A stretch of DNA of 64,000 nt from Roridomyces roridus (Eukaryota > Basidiomycota > Agaricomycetes > Agaricales > Mycenaceae): assembly GCA_029378245.1 (NCBI GenBank), contig JARKIF010000054.1:124001-188000 (forward strand), read 5' to 3'. The first letter of the stretch is position 1. The number at the start of each line of letters is the position of its first letter. Shown piece after piece: positions 1-10,722 of the stretch. The notes under the pieces were generated by a model, which had not been told where the DNA came from, searched no databases, and was given only the letters and a program-made list of their open reading frames with translations. A program made the translations under genes and the position numbers.

Positions 1-1317
1 CGTGTAGACTCCGCTCCACTTCTTCGATGAATTGCTCCGCGCCACCACGAAGAACGAGGGTGCACGTCTTGGATTTCGGGCAGTCCTCGAACAGATTGTA
101 CCGCTCGCCACCAATCTGCTTCTCCTCAAACGAGCCACACGTCCCGAGGTGCTCAGGGAGGATATCTGAGCATGTCGACTGGACAGCGCCACCGGTGGCT
201 TGAACGACCCGGCGCAAGTCACCAGCAGCTACACGACCGGCACAAAAGATATCGCGGTCGGCGAACCATTGTGTCGCGAGATCGCCAATCGGGAGTTTGC
301 TGAGGACAACCTTTGCGCCGGTTTTCTCGATGAGCTGCAGTTTCCGGTAGATGATTTCCCACTCGGCATTGACGATGGCTTGGTAGTCCGAGACGGCATC
401 TACGCGGACCTCGGCGTTGTCTTTTTCTGCTTTGAGCTCGAGCTCGACGTTCAAACAGAGGATGAGGGGATTGCGGAAGGATTTGGGCTGCTGCTCGGCA
501 CCAGCGTACGTGAAGGTCTTTTTGAATGCAACTCCACGGATGAGGAGCGAGTCTTGCATGCCACCACCCGCGATCTTCTTGACGCCGATGAGTGACTCGT
601 CTAGGTCGTTTTGATCCAAGCATTGGACGGCGTCTACGACCATGTTGGAGAAGAAGGGTTTTTCGGAATGGATGAGTTTGGAGGACATGGAGGTCGAGGC
701 GCATTTTAATAGCAGAGAACGGAACTTTCTGGGGAGAATGAGCAAAAAGAAATGTGAAGCTGCAAGTAACGCACTCGGGATCCGACTTGTCTACTGTTAC
801 CTGCACTTGCTTTATCCGGTCGATCGCCTGAGGAAATTGGTTGGTTTCGTCAAAACCTACAGAAAATGACGCGTACCAGTTGAGACGCCTGCCGGAAACC
901 CTTCATGATAATGTGCGGGCTGACGCCCTCCTCGATGAAAGTTCTAACTTCCTTCAACAATTGGGCAGCGAGTAGGACGACACTGGTCGTTCCATCGCCG
1001 ACCTCGGCATCCTGGGCGCGAGCAATGTCCACCAAAGTCCTTGCCGCGGGATGGACAATGTCCAAAAGTTTGAGGATTGTCGCGCCATCGTTGGTGATCT
1101 GTGCCTCACCGCGGTCTGAGACGATGAGCTTGTCCATTCCTCGTGGCCCGAGGGTGCTGGACAGAGTTTCTGCTATGGCCAGACACGCCGCGATGTTGGA
1201 GAGCAGTTGAGGATTTCCCTGAGATGTGTCGGTGCCCTCCCGGAGGAGGACGACGGTAGGTTGCTATGAGAGTTTTTGAGCACATCGCGCGACACGGTGA
1301 GCAAGGATGCGAACCAT
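1..1317 (-). CDS. CCT7: T-complex protein 1 subunit eta (CCT7), 5' part, runs off the window
   Basis: Subunit of the cytosolic TRiC/CCT chaperonin, which folds actin, tubulin and WD40 proteins using ATP. The reading spliced from exons 1315-1317, 877-1263, 775-827 and <1-728 begins [17 protein letters not shown] and carries the family hallmarks [19 protein letters not shown] and the ATPase motif GDGTTS near residues 75-80, then [19 protein letters not shown] and [17 protein letters not shown]. The first exon would be the ATG alone, joined through a 51-nt intron; without it no in-frame ATG exists before the conserved N-terminus, so this start is inferred. The gene is divergent from RAD5. About the first 400 residues of a usual ~550 are present. 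A decayed second copy lies at 58.6-59.7 kb. Confidence 0.93.
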
Positions 1318-1403
1318 TGGTAGACCGCGCTGCATGTCGATGAAGAAACGGGTGTGTCACGCTTTTGATTTTGCGAGTCACAGACGCGTTCGACGCGCCC
1401 CTC
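1318..1403. promoter_or_regulatory. Shared divergent promoter of CCT7 and RAD5
   Basis: Only 86 bp separate the inferred CCT7 start codon from the RAD5 start codon, so the two genes must share their upstream control region. I see no clear TATA box. The same spacing type is kept, in decayed form, between the duplicate copies (59659-59694). Confidence 0.5.
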
Positions 1404-4400
1404 ATGTCCGATTCAGAAATGCCCACTGCCAACGCTCCTCCCCCGCTCTTCTTCGCCGGGTCAGACGACGAGGACGAAGACATGCCTACCGTGCAGCCCG
1501 AGGGCCCTTCCACCAGTTCTGCCCCATCCTCCAGAGCCTCGTCGCGTCTTTTCAGCGACGAGGACGAGGACGAGGACAAGCCCAGCAAACGACCCATCGT
1601 CATCTCGGACGACTCTGACACTGAGATTAAACCCGTCGTGGCCAAGGCCGGTCCATCACGCGAGAGACCCTCCAAAAAGCGACGCGTCTCATCCCCGACT
1701 CGGTCAGACTTTCCGCCGACTTTTATCGGTGAAATGGTCTTTGGGCATGCATGGTCAAATGTCTCAGGGAAGGGTTACATCAAGAATGGGGAGGAGGTCA
1801 AGATTATGCGAGAGCCCAAGGAGGAGTCGAAGGGCAAAGCTCCTGTGGCCAAGAAGAAAACGGGAGACGGGAAGAAACAGATGTCTCTCGCTGCCATGCT
1901 GAAGCAACCGGCCAAAGCCAAAATCAACAAGAAGACGGACAATATCGTCCGTTTGTACAACTCGCGCGGTTTTGGTTCGTTGCGTCGTTGAACAAGGTCG
2001 AACGGACATTGACGGCTTGTCAGAATTCGGGCGTCTCCCTCAGGATATCTCGTCTTGGATGGCCAAACTCCTCGATCTCGGTATTGTCGAATTCAGGGGC
2101 AAAATGATGGATTGTCCAGAGAAACTATCGACGGGCGCGACGCTCATTGTAACGGCAGACGTCTACATGCTCCCAGCTGCCTTCACACGACGCGCCAATA
2201 ACGACTCCGACGACGGCCCCAAAGTAATGTTCTCAGAGGGAGCAGAAACTATGGACGAAAAGATGCTTCGGGAGCGAAAAGCGTCCATCCTCAAAATGTT
2301 CGACGTCCTCAATCTTCGGCCTGTGGCCGGCGCCAACTTTGTTGGCCGCAAGTCTGATGAGGAGATACACCAGGAGGCGTTGGAGAAGATGGCCAAGAAC
2401 AAAAAGAAGAAAGTGACGGAGATTGTGGGTGATGGGGAGGAAATCGAGGTGGAAGAAGGCGAGGAGCTCAATAAGAACGATCTCGACATGATCTACAAGA
2501 AGGCGCAGAAGAGTGACCGTACGATGGGCGAAATGGAGCCTCCGGACACGTTTACGTTTACGCTTCGCGGATACCAGAAGCAAGCGCTTCTGTAAGTCTT
2601 TGACGGGTTGTGAACCTTTTCTGATTCATCACAGATGGATGCATTCGCTGGAGCTCGGCAAGATGGACGCTCGTGAAGCCAACTCTATGCATCCGTTGTG
2701 GGCGAAATACACATTCCCGCATCCCCTCGATGGAGGTGTCATCGATCTTACTGCAGAGGACAAACCCTTCTACTTTAACCCATATTCGGGCGAGTTGAGC
2801 TTGGAGTTCCCAAAAGCAGAACGCAAAGGCCGGGGTGGGATTCTCGCGTTCGTGATCCTCTTCACATTATCTTCTCTAAACTGATAGATTTTCTCGCAGT
2901 GACGGTAAGGCTCTCTAGCTCAGCCACTCGTGTGCTCATCTAGCTCAGAAATGGGGCTCGGAAAGACGATCATGCTCGCCGCTCTCATTCACACCAACTG
3001 CGATCCAGACACCACCAAACAACCTGCGGAAGAGCCCACCGCCGGAACGAAGCAGCCCCGCCAGCTTAAACTGAACGCCGCCTTCAAAAAAACTCCCCGC
3101 CGCAAAGCCCAGAACGACCCCTCTGCAACTCTGATCGTGGCCCCAACCTCACTGCTAACCCAATGGGAGGCGGAGCTTTTGAGGTGTTGTAAACCCGGGA
3201 CGCTCAAAGTTCTCCTGTGGCATGGGCAAAATCGGTTAGATTTGGAGGACGTGTTGGAGGATGAGGACGAGGACGAGGACGGGCTCAAGCCGATCAGGGT
3301 CGTCATCACGTCGTACGGTGTGCTTGCGTCTGAACACGCAAAGCTCAAGAGCCCTGTTTTCGAAGGTTTGTCTTTCACTCGTAACAACCAATTGTCATTA
3401 ACGAGCTACAGTGGAATGGCTTCGGGTGGTGCTTGATGAAGCGCACTCGTGTAAATCACGCTCCAGCAAGACAGCTAAAGCTGTTTATGCGTTGAATGCC
3501 CGGAGGCGATGGGCCGTCACAGGTATTTGTGGCATTCCACATCCCTTTGGTCAAAGCTCAAAGATTTATAGGAACGCCGATCGTCAACAAACTGGAAGAT
3601 TTATATTCTCTACTGTCCGTCTTTCTTGTACCGTCAAAACATCGCTAACAGACAATACAGTAAATTCCTAGACTTCAGACCGTGGTCTGATTTCTCTTTC
3701 TTCCGCTCGTAAGCCCGCAGTCATCGGTCCACCGCCTTTGCTTATTCCGGTTCAGGTTCATTACCCTACCCTTCCTCGCAAGGGATCCCAAGGCGATAGA
3801 AATCGTCCAAATAATTTTGGAAAGTATCCTCCTTAGACGCGAGAAATCTATGCAGGACGCAAATGGCAAACCTATAGTGCAATTGCCCGATAAAGAGGTT
3901 TGTTACTCTTCCTTACGTTGGCGTTGCTAAACGAACATTCCTAGGTCACTATAGAGTATCTGGAATTTACGCCGATGGAGCGCAAGATCTACGCCAGCTT
4001 GTTCAATTCTGCCAAGCGGGACTTTCAGCGGTTGGATGCGAAAGGGCTTGTGGGGAAGAATTACACCCATATCTTGGCGATGCTTATGCGGTAATGACAT
4101 TTCTTCCCTTCTTTGGAGTTGGCTCTCAATTGGCTTAGGTTACGACGGGCGGTGCTCCATCCACACCTCGTTCTCTCAGCCGACGACGAGCGCACTCTCC
4201 CTGACAGTGATGGATCTCTGAACGTCAATGAGATGATTGAGCGGTTTGCCAACGACGACGACGAAGAGGGCTCTTCAAATGGCAACGTCTTTGCGCAAAA
4301 GGCGCTCGAGAATCTGGATCTCGACGAGGCGGATTCAGAGTGCCCGATTTGCACAGATGTCATGGCGTCGCCGATGCTAGTACCCGAGTGTATGCATCGC

Positions 4401-5466
4401 TTGTACGTGCTCCTTATCCGCCCGGTTACGATTCTGACTTTTGCCCAGCTGCAAGGACTGCCTTGTCTCGCATATAGGCAATTGCGAAGAAAAGGGTGTC
4501 GAGGCGTTTTGTCCAAATTGCAGTCGCGGGCCCATCAAGGTTAGTCTTTCTCTGCCATCCGGTGCAATTCTAAAACTTGAATACAGGAAAGCGACCTAAT
4601 TGAAGTCTTCCAACCGCCACCAACAAGCTCGCAAGAGCCAAAGCCGACCGTGGTTCTGAGAAAGAACGACTTCCGTTCATCTACCAAGCTCGACGCGTTG
4701 GTCCGGAACCTACGTTAGTCCTGGCTCTTAGTCTGCGATATGAATGACTAAATGCTGGCAAACAGGTCAACTTCGGGAACAAGACCCGTGCTTCCGCGTT
4801 GTCGTTTTCTCGCAATTCACGTCCTTCCTTGACCTCATCCAAATCGTGCTGAAACGCGAGAGGTTTGAGAATTACCGGTTTGATGGGTCGATGGACGTTA
4901 AGAAACGTGGGGCTGCGTTGGAGGAGTTTAGAGAGCCGACGAGGAGGCCGAAGGTGCTTGTTGTGAGTTTGAAAGCCGGCGGTGTGGGGCTGAATGCAAG
5001 TCGTCGTTTCGTTTTCCTTGAGAGGGTTGCTAACGTGGATTGGTCTAGCTGACGACGGCGAATCATGTTTTCATGGTATGTGAAGCTCGAAAGTCGGTCA
5101 GCCTAGGTTTATTGACCACGGAAAGATGGACTGCTGGTGGAACGCTGCAACAGAGAGTCAAGGCACGTAATTCATTCCTTTAAGATATTCCCATCTCTTA
5201 CCTCCCCCAAAGCCGTCGACCGCGTCCATCGAATCGGGCAAGACAAGACCGTTTATGTGAAGCACTTTATTGTGCGCCAAGTTCTTCTTCTTCTTTCTCA
5301 TATGCTCAATGTGCTTCAGGTGTCCAACACGATCGAGGGTCGTATCCTGCGAATTCAAAAACGCAAGACGGCCATTGTGAAGGAGGCGTTCCGGGGCAGC
5401 GGCAAGAAGAATACTGACCCGGAGAGTATCGAAAATCTGAAAATTATGTTTGGGGAGGACGATTGA
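1404..5466 (+). CDS. RAD5: DNA repair protein RAD5 (HLTF-type SNF2 ATPase and RING E3 ligase)
   Basis: Helicase-like translocase and ubiquitin ligase that polyubiquitinates PCNA in post-replication repair. I splice 18 exons (1404-1974, 2024-2591, 2635-2847, 2900-2904, 2949-3365, 3412-3522, 3572-3614, 3661-3708, 3756-3897, 3945-4090, 4139-4402, 4449-4539, 4587-4713, 4766-4995, 5049-5075, 5126-5162, 5213-5271, 5320-5466) into one 1081-aa frame. Order: acidic Ser-rich N-terminus, HIRAN domain (about 185-300), SNF2 Walker A DEMGLGKT (452-459), DEAH box (600-603), RING finger with CPIC at 823-826 and CMHRFCKDC, helicase C with GGVGLN and VDRVHRIGQ near 1015-1023. One exon is 5 nt long and two introns begin with GC. 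Partial or broken copies lie at 9.4 and 59.7-63.5 kb. Confidence 0.95.
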
Positions 5467-5768
5467 AAGTTTTTTGTTTTGCTTCCGTCGAGTCAATGCT
5501 GTCGATTAATTTAGCCTTGGTACGATAACACAGGTAGGGGACTGCCGGAAGTAAGCAGGAAAAGATAGATTCTTTGGAGTCTGGACATGGCATTGCCAAG
5601 GATGGAAGGCAGATCCAAACGTCGATATGAAGCGTATATCATAACGCGGTAGGAAGGAAATCGACATTCTATTGAAGGCCGCACGGAATTGGACAAGTGA
5701 AGAAAGTATTCTCTACGATCGGACATGATGATATAGGCAGAATGTAAAAATTTGAGGAAAAAGAGCGT

Positions 5769-7349
5769 TTAAGCTGGCGGCACGGGCTGGCCAGACGGCG
5801 TCGGCTGGTTGGAGGGCGTCGACTGGTCAGAGGGTGTCGAGTGGTCGGAGGGTGTCGAGTGGTCGGAGGGTGTCGAGTGGTCGGAGGGTGTCGACTGGTC
5901 GGAGGGTGTCGGAGCCGGATGAACAACATTCAAAAAATCTGGAACGGTAAGGACGGGGATGCTTGACCCGAAGAGGGCGAGTTGCCGGATACCAGCATGT
6001 AAACTGTGATTTTTTCATCAATTCTGCAGAAATAAACACTGAGGCCTCAAGTGACGCACCGTTACCCACTCTATAACCGCATCATGGTCGGAATCCTCGA
6101 ACGATTTGACAAGCCTGTCCAGCGTTGCCGAGATGGCATCCAGATGGAAAAGAATGTCCTCAATTGTAGTAAGAGCTTTGATGGCGGCTTGAGCCTCGGG
6201 CCACGTAGAGACTAATGGATGAATGATCAAAAGGACGGTCTAAGCCAGTATAAACAGCTCACGGAAGGAGGCGAACAGGGCTGCAAATGCCAATAGCTGA
6301 CTCCAAGGCGTGTGTGAAGAAAAAGACGTTCCGATCGTAGGTAGGGCTGGCGCGAGGGCCGGAAGGACCGTGCGCAACAAGAGCCTCCTGGCTCTGGTAG
6401 ATTTCGATGCTTCGAAGTGCTTGTGGCAGAGAAATGAGTGTGACTGATGAAGTTATGGGCAAGGGAAAGCGTACTTGTTTGATCTTTCCGAGTAAAGGGC
6501 GAATCGCGTTGTCAAATTTGATGATCAACCCTCGGACATGAGCGTTGGGCGGCGTGTTGCTGGCGGCGTACGCATAGAGGGCTTGCGAACTCAGCCCATC
6601 TTCGCCGTCCATTAAGAGAGTATGCACGTATATGGTGCGGCACAAGTGTGCGAGGCCTTGGACGATGCACAACAATCTGTAAGGACTGGCGGAATCAATG
6701 AAGGGGTCAGGACCATGATAATTACATACTCTTTGCATGTTGGGGAACTGAGAGCGATGCGTGCGCTCCACACTTCGGTTGTCTTGGCGGCCGCGTGAGT
6801 TGCAGCCGAGGACTCTGAGGCCGACGGCCGCATGTTGGTCTCGGTCTTCTTGTTCGGTTGAGAAGCGGGCGACGGCGGTGAGGATGGTGCGTGTGAAGAC
6901 GGCGAGGACGGTGCCTGTGAAGAACGCGAAGACGGAGTGTCCTGGTCGGCGGGCGGCGAGCCAGGCCGGGACGCAGCGAGCTGGGACGCGGAAGGCAGTG
7001 GGGACGGAACGTGCAAGCTAGATTGTTCAACGGGCGAGGAGCCGGGCAACGATGACGAAGCAGGCCGAATGTTGTTATTAGGGTGAGACACGGGGGAAGA
7101 CGACGAGGGCGGCGAGGGTGAGGACGGCGAGGACTGCTTTACGAGCAAGGGAGAATCAGACTGGGACGTAGTACGCCAGTCGAGCTGGGAAGCGGAGGAC
7201 GGGGGGTGCCAGGCGGACTGGTGGGTGGGCGTGAACCCTGGCGAGAGAGGATGGTGCAAGACCGGCGAGGAACGAAGGACGGACGATCCATTTCGGGCAG
7301 ACGCGGGCGAGGGAGGGGTTGAGGTCGGTGTAGTTGTAGCTGTAGTCAT
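5769..7349 (-). CDS. Hypothetical Ser/Pro-rich protein with hexapeptide repeat tail
   Basis: Not recognised. Five exons (7349-6730, 6685-6475, 6419-6263, 6211-6070, 6003-5769) join in frame to 454 aa. Residues 1-190 are a low-complexity Ser/Pro/Ala stretch. Residues about 205-375 are a helical, leucine-rich region (LLCIVQGLAHLCRTIYVHTL, LLLRTVLPALAPALP). The C-terminus is a run of T-P-S-D-H-S hexapeptides coded by an 18-bp tandem repeat. The second exon has two in-frame acceptors 9 nt apart. The gene lies in the block inserted between the functional RAD5 3' end and its displaced copy, with family A next to it. Confidence 0.6.
5790..5912 (-). repeat. 18-bp coding minisatellite
   Basis: About seven near-identical 18-bp units of the type ggtcggagggtgtcgagt, read on the minus strand as Thr-Pro-Ser-Asp-His/Gln-Ser in the last exon of the Ser/Pro-rich gene. 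Unit length is a multiple of three, so copy-number changes keep the frame. Confidence 0.85.
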
Positions 7350-7652
7350 GGCTTGGTGCAGACTGAGGATGAGGATGAACTTGACTTGACCGCGATTCGT
7401 GGTTAGGAGATCCAAATAGCACACGTGACACGATCGCGGTTGGGCCTTGCTGATGATGATACCACGATGTCATTGATAGGCGATCAAAGCCAAGCTGCGA
7501 AACAATCACCACAAGATCAAAGTCTCAAGATCTCAAGAGACGAGGAGTCTCGGAAGGTCTCGGAAGAGTCTCGGAGGAAAGGCTACTAGAGGAAAGGAGG
7601 TCCGACGGATATTATTATTATTATACATAAGTAGAGCTGACAAATATGATGG

Positions 7653-8321
7653 TATTTCTATCTCTCTTTTTTTTTTTTTTTTTTTTTTTTTGTGGGACGT
7701 TGCAGGAGGGTTGAAGTTGGTAGCATGTACCGTATGCGTAGAACCCTGTCCGGTGCTGTTTAGCGCTTTCGCGCTTCCATACACCATCATCCAGGCCGGC
7801 ATAGCCGGTCCTCCCCTCCCCGTCGGTTTTGGCCGTGGAATTGAAACCCAGCCGAGGAAAATATAACTGTCCACCCGAGGTAATGCTTTTATGCACTATG
7901 CTCGACCGTAGTCGCCGCACCCGTGTGGGACTCGGGGTGTCGAACTCAGGGGCCCGGCAACCAAAGGTAGTGCCATCACCCCGTCATCGTTCTCACCCAA
8001 TACCCACTAAAACCCCGGTCTCCCTTGTCCAGTCCTTAGGGAGTGTTTCCTCATTTCGGAGAACCTTGCTCCATGTGTTCAGCACCAACTCTTTCTTTAT
8101 GGCCTTCTTCCCATATTTCACGTTGTTTGTCAGAATTGCGTCGATCGCCAGCCTGGTGTTAACGGCCTTTAACCAGCGGTTTCGGATTTCCCTCCCGGTG
8201 GCTGGCTCGTTCCCTTGTATTACCCTCTCATTGCGGAGTTTCCACGCGAGGTGTGCTGACTCGGACACTACAATCCTAAACAGGCGCGTGGTTCCTGCGT
8301 CCTTTTTATTTCTATCTCTCT
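7653..8321 (-). mobile_element. 5'-truncated LINE (non-LTR retrotransposon) with poly(A) and 15-bp target-site duplication
   Basis: The direct repeat TATTTCTATCTCTCT occurs at 7653-7667 and 8307-8321. Between the copies, on the minus strand, lie a retrotransposon C-terminus and, at its 3' end, a run of about 25 A (T on the plus strand, 7667-7691). The reading frame is open right up to the 5' copy of the duplication, as expected of a 5' truncation made during target-primed reverse transcription. The element is about 640 bp and lies 9 bp upstream of the start codon of the family A gene at 8331. Confidence 0.88.
7993..8306 (-). pseudogene. C-terminal fragment of a LINE reverse transcriptase/RNase H polyprotein
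   Basis: The frame from the element's broken 5' end reads KDAGTTRLFRIVVSESAHLA, then WKLRNERVI, RRW/NRW-type and LTNNVKYGKKAIKK motifs, and ends NEETLPKDW and GVLVGIG before a stop. From memory this matches the C-terminal tail of Tad1-like LINE ORF2 proteins common in Agaricomycetes. The reverse transcriptase and endonuclease domains are absent, so the copy cannot move by itself. Confidence 0.8.
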
Positions 8322-8330
8322 ATCTCGACT

Positions 8331-9359
8331 ATGTCACATCGAGTCGAGGAGTCAACGAACTACAGCCTTCTTTCCCAGATACCCTACTTCCTTGACTCGC
8401 ACCACCGCGACCCACGCACCCAGGAAATCTCTGTCTGTGTCACTGCCCTTTTCTTCGTCAGCCCTTGCCTTATCCTGTCTGAATCCCAGGGCATCTTGCT
8501 CAATGCACTCCTCCTCGAATTCGACGAAGTGGCTGCTACTGGTCGCGAGGCTTTTGTTCACCTGATTTCTCTATCCGAACGTGTCGCTTGGGCCGATGTT
8601 CGCTTGTTCTCTCAACGCGGAAAATTCATCGACACCTTGAACCCACTCTTTGACGCATACACGACTTTCGTGGATGCTGCGACCGAGGCCCATGCAGCCT
8701 GTGCTGAATACCTTTTCCTTCGCCAAAAGATGTGTCGGGAAGGTTGGAATGCTATATCCCCCAGGCAGATTCGGGAGGTCCTGGGGGCCTTCAGTCGCTG
8801 CGTGCAACTGATGAGTCACCGCGCAGCGGAAATAGAGACCCAGTGGGAGACTACCACTGACGCTCTGCGCGTCGCAGTCAGCTCTTACTGCATTCACCCT
8901 TCGTTGGTTTCGATTATCAATTGGGTCGACTCTCGGAATGTAATCAGAGTGGACCTCCCCTCCCTGCTGGACGCGCTACCGGAGACAATACAAAAGTCCA
9001 GAGACGGACTTGAAAAGCACCTTTCGGCTTACAAGGAATTGGAGGACGCTCTAATCGAAGGCGAAGAGTGGAGGCGAGCCGGGAGCGAGTCGCCTGTATC
9101 CAAGTCCGATATCGGGGTCATCTTTTTTGCGCTGATTCACCTCGATACAGCTGTAATACGCTATCGAGCGTGTTTGCTGATTGCAAATAGGTGGACCGTC
9201 GACAGGCCTCTGATGGACACCCGAAGCATCAGTTCTACACCTCTTCGGAAACTTATTCGGACAACAGAGCTCGATTTTCTGGTCAAATACTGTGGTATGA
9301 GCAATCCAGCGTGGCTCTCAGATTACCGATTTGACGTTCTCACCAAAGATCAGAAGTAA
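8331..9359 (+). CDS. Family A protein of unknown function, copy 1 (323 aa)
   Basis: Not recognised; one of four related genes in the window. Exons 8331-8432 and 8490-9359; the 57-nt intron is a multiple of three without stops, so it can be read through, but the copy at 15.6-16.6 kb has the same phase-0 junction. Shared blocks: LNALLLEFDEVA, LFSQRGKFIDTLNPL, YCIHPSLVSIINWVDSRN, LIHLDTAVIRYRAC, IANRWTVDRP. No signal peptide, membrane segment or known catalytic motif is evident; it looks like an all-helical soluble protein. Its promoter is interrupted by the LINE, and directly after its stop codon lies a displaced RAD5 3' end. Confidence 0.75.
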   Translation: MSHRVEESTNYSLLSQIPYFLDSHHRDPRTQEISVCVTALFFVSPCLILSESQGILLNALLLEFDEVAATGREAFVHLISLSERVAWADVRLFSQRGKFIDTLNPLFDAYTTFVDAATEAHAACAEYLFLRQKMCREGWNAISPRQIREVLGAFSRCVQLMSHRAAEIETQWETTTDALRVAVSSYCIHPSLVSIINWVDSRNVIRVDLPSLLDALPETIQKSRDGLEKHLSAYKELEDALIEGEEWRRAGSESPVSKSDIGVIFFALIHLDTAVIRYRACLLIANRWTVDRPLMDTRSISSTPLRKLIRTTELDFLVKYCGMSNPAWLSDYRFDVLTKDQK

Positions 9360-9362
9360 TAC

Positions 9363-9600
9363 CAGTTCTTCTTACTCTCCTTTCTCGCATACTCAATACT
9401 GTTCCAGGTGTCCAACACGATCGAGGGTCGTATCCAGCGGATTCAAACACGCGAGACGGCCATTGTGGAGGAGGCGTTCCGGGGGGCGGCAAGAAGGATA
9501 CTGACCCGGAGAGTATCGAGAATCTGAAAATCATGTTTGGGGAGCACGATTGATATTTTTTGTTTTGCTTCTGTCGAGTTGGTACTTTGGGGGAGACTCG
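9363..9600 (+). pseudogene. Displaced RAD5 3' end (part of the last intron, last exon, old downstream flank)
   Basis: Homology to RAD5 starts inside its last intron, crosses the same acceptor and covers the last exon (SNTIEGRIQRIQT against SNTIEGRILRIQK). An early frameshift breaks the final residues. After the RAD5 stop position the sequence continues to resemble the flank of the 63.5-kb duplicate through gagactcgtgcct, whereas the functional RAD5 flank diverges about 33 nt after its stop. The retained intron shows DNA-level copying, not retroposition. Confidence 0.85.
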
Positions 9601-9706
9601 TGCCTGGAATGGAATTCGAGTAGCAAAACGAGAGGCTGATGTCACAGCCTGCCAAACAACGCGTCTTCGCGAAGGCCAAACAAATTCCTTTCTTTCTGCG
9701 TTCAAG

Positions 9707-10581
9707 ATGTCCAAGGCAAATCCTCTCAGCAGTTACCCGGCCTCATCTAACCTCTCCGAGAAGCCAGACTATTACTCGCATCGAGTCGATAGGGCAAAGC
9801 GGACAGTCGAGAAACTCGAGGATGTGAAAAATCTCAAGGTTCAAGCGCTTGAGGCTCATCCTTTCGAGTGCGTCGCGTTTTACCGTCAGCTAGGAGGAGG
9901 ACCCACATTCCTTTGCAGTATTTTCCAACTGGGACCGATGTTTGAGCTACAACATCGAGACTGCGCTTAGGGGAGGATCGGACAACGAGCTACTCAGGGT
10001 GATTGCTGCGACCGACGCGTTTTCAAAGGAGCTGACCAGGGTAAGTTCCGCCTTAGATTTCCAGCAGGCCTGCAACGAATTGATTTTATTCAAGATGTAC
10101 AGAATATTCAGCAGACGCCAAATTCTCCGCCACATCCAAGTGTATCTCTTCGTCTTTCTGTTTTTCGCAGTTCCTACGTGCGTCGCATGCGGTTGGGTAC
10201 CTCAAGGCTGGACCGCCTTTTGCTGCCTCTTGGTAATCTTCTTCGAGTTGTTCCTCTGTCAGTCCCTCCGAGTACCTCAAGGCGTGCGTTCTGAACCTGG
10301 CTCCAGTGATATGCGCTCCCGGCTGGAATGTGATCGACACCGTGGACGACAAGGTCAAGCACCTCCAGGGATGCCTCTGTCGCCTCGAAGAGACCCACAT
10401 CAAGCTCAAGGAGTCGGTGAACGAGGGAGACGCCCACACTATTGACGCTATACTTCAGGTAAGAGGTCGCTCTTGGTCAGGAATCACTTAACACTGACCC
10501 TGGTGATTTCGGTAGAACGAAGGCCACAGGAAGCTCTCGCAATTGAGCGTAAAGTTCCGACCACAGGTGAATGGTGCTTGA
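9707..10581 (+). CDS. Family B small membrane protein, copy 1 (211 aa)
   Basis: Not recognised. Exons 9707-9867, 9947-10040, 10095-10257, 10307-10458 and 10516-10581 join in frame. The N-terminal half is charged and helical. The middle has two hydrophobic segments, LFVFLFFAVPTCVACGW and FCCLLVIFFELFLL, likely membrane-spanning. The C-terminal third (LEETHIKLKESVNEGDAHTI, DAILQ) is coiled-coil-like. Intron positions and phases match the copies at 38.2 and 53.2 kb, which guided splicing. The second exon uses a weak acceptor (tttgag), chosen because it gives the phase and the D-Y residue pair seen in copy 2. It faces a family A gene tail to tail, 141 bp away. Confidence 0.65.
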
Positions 10582-10722
10582 TAATTCTGTGTGCATGTAG
10601 TATTGTCCGTGTGATATCTTGTAGCTCAATCAAGTAAATGTTGTTTTATTTGCATGCCAATATGATTGTGGAGGAAGAGATGACACGAAGGCTCACCAAA
10701 GTCGATCTTGGCAACCTCCTCG

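Noticed and set aside
219..806. 195-codon minus-strand frame over the CCT7 exon
   Set aside because: Out of frame with the conserved CCT7 text; a shadow with Arg-rich composition.
7829..8395. Plus-strand 188-codon frame over the LINE
   Set aside because: Antisense to the LINE coding fragment and crosses the target-site duplication; no domain.
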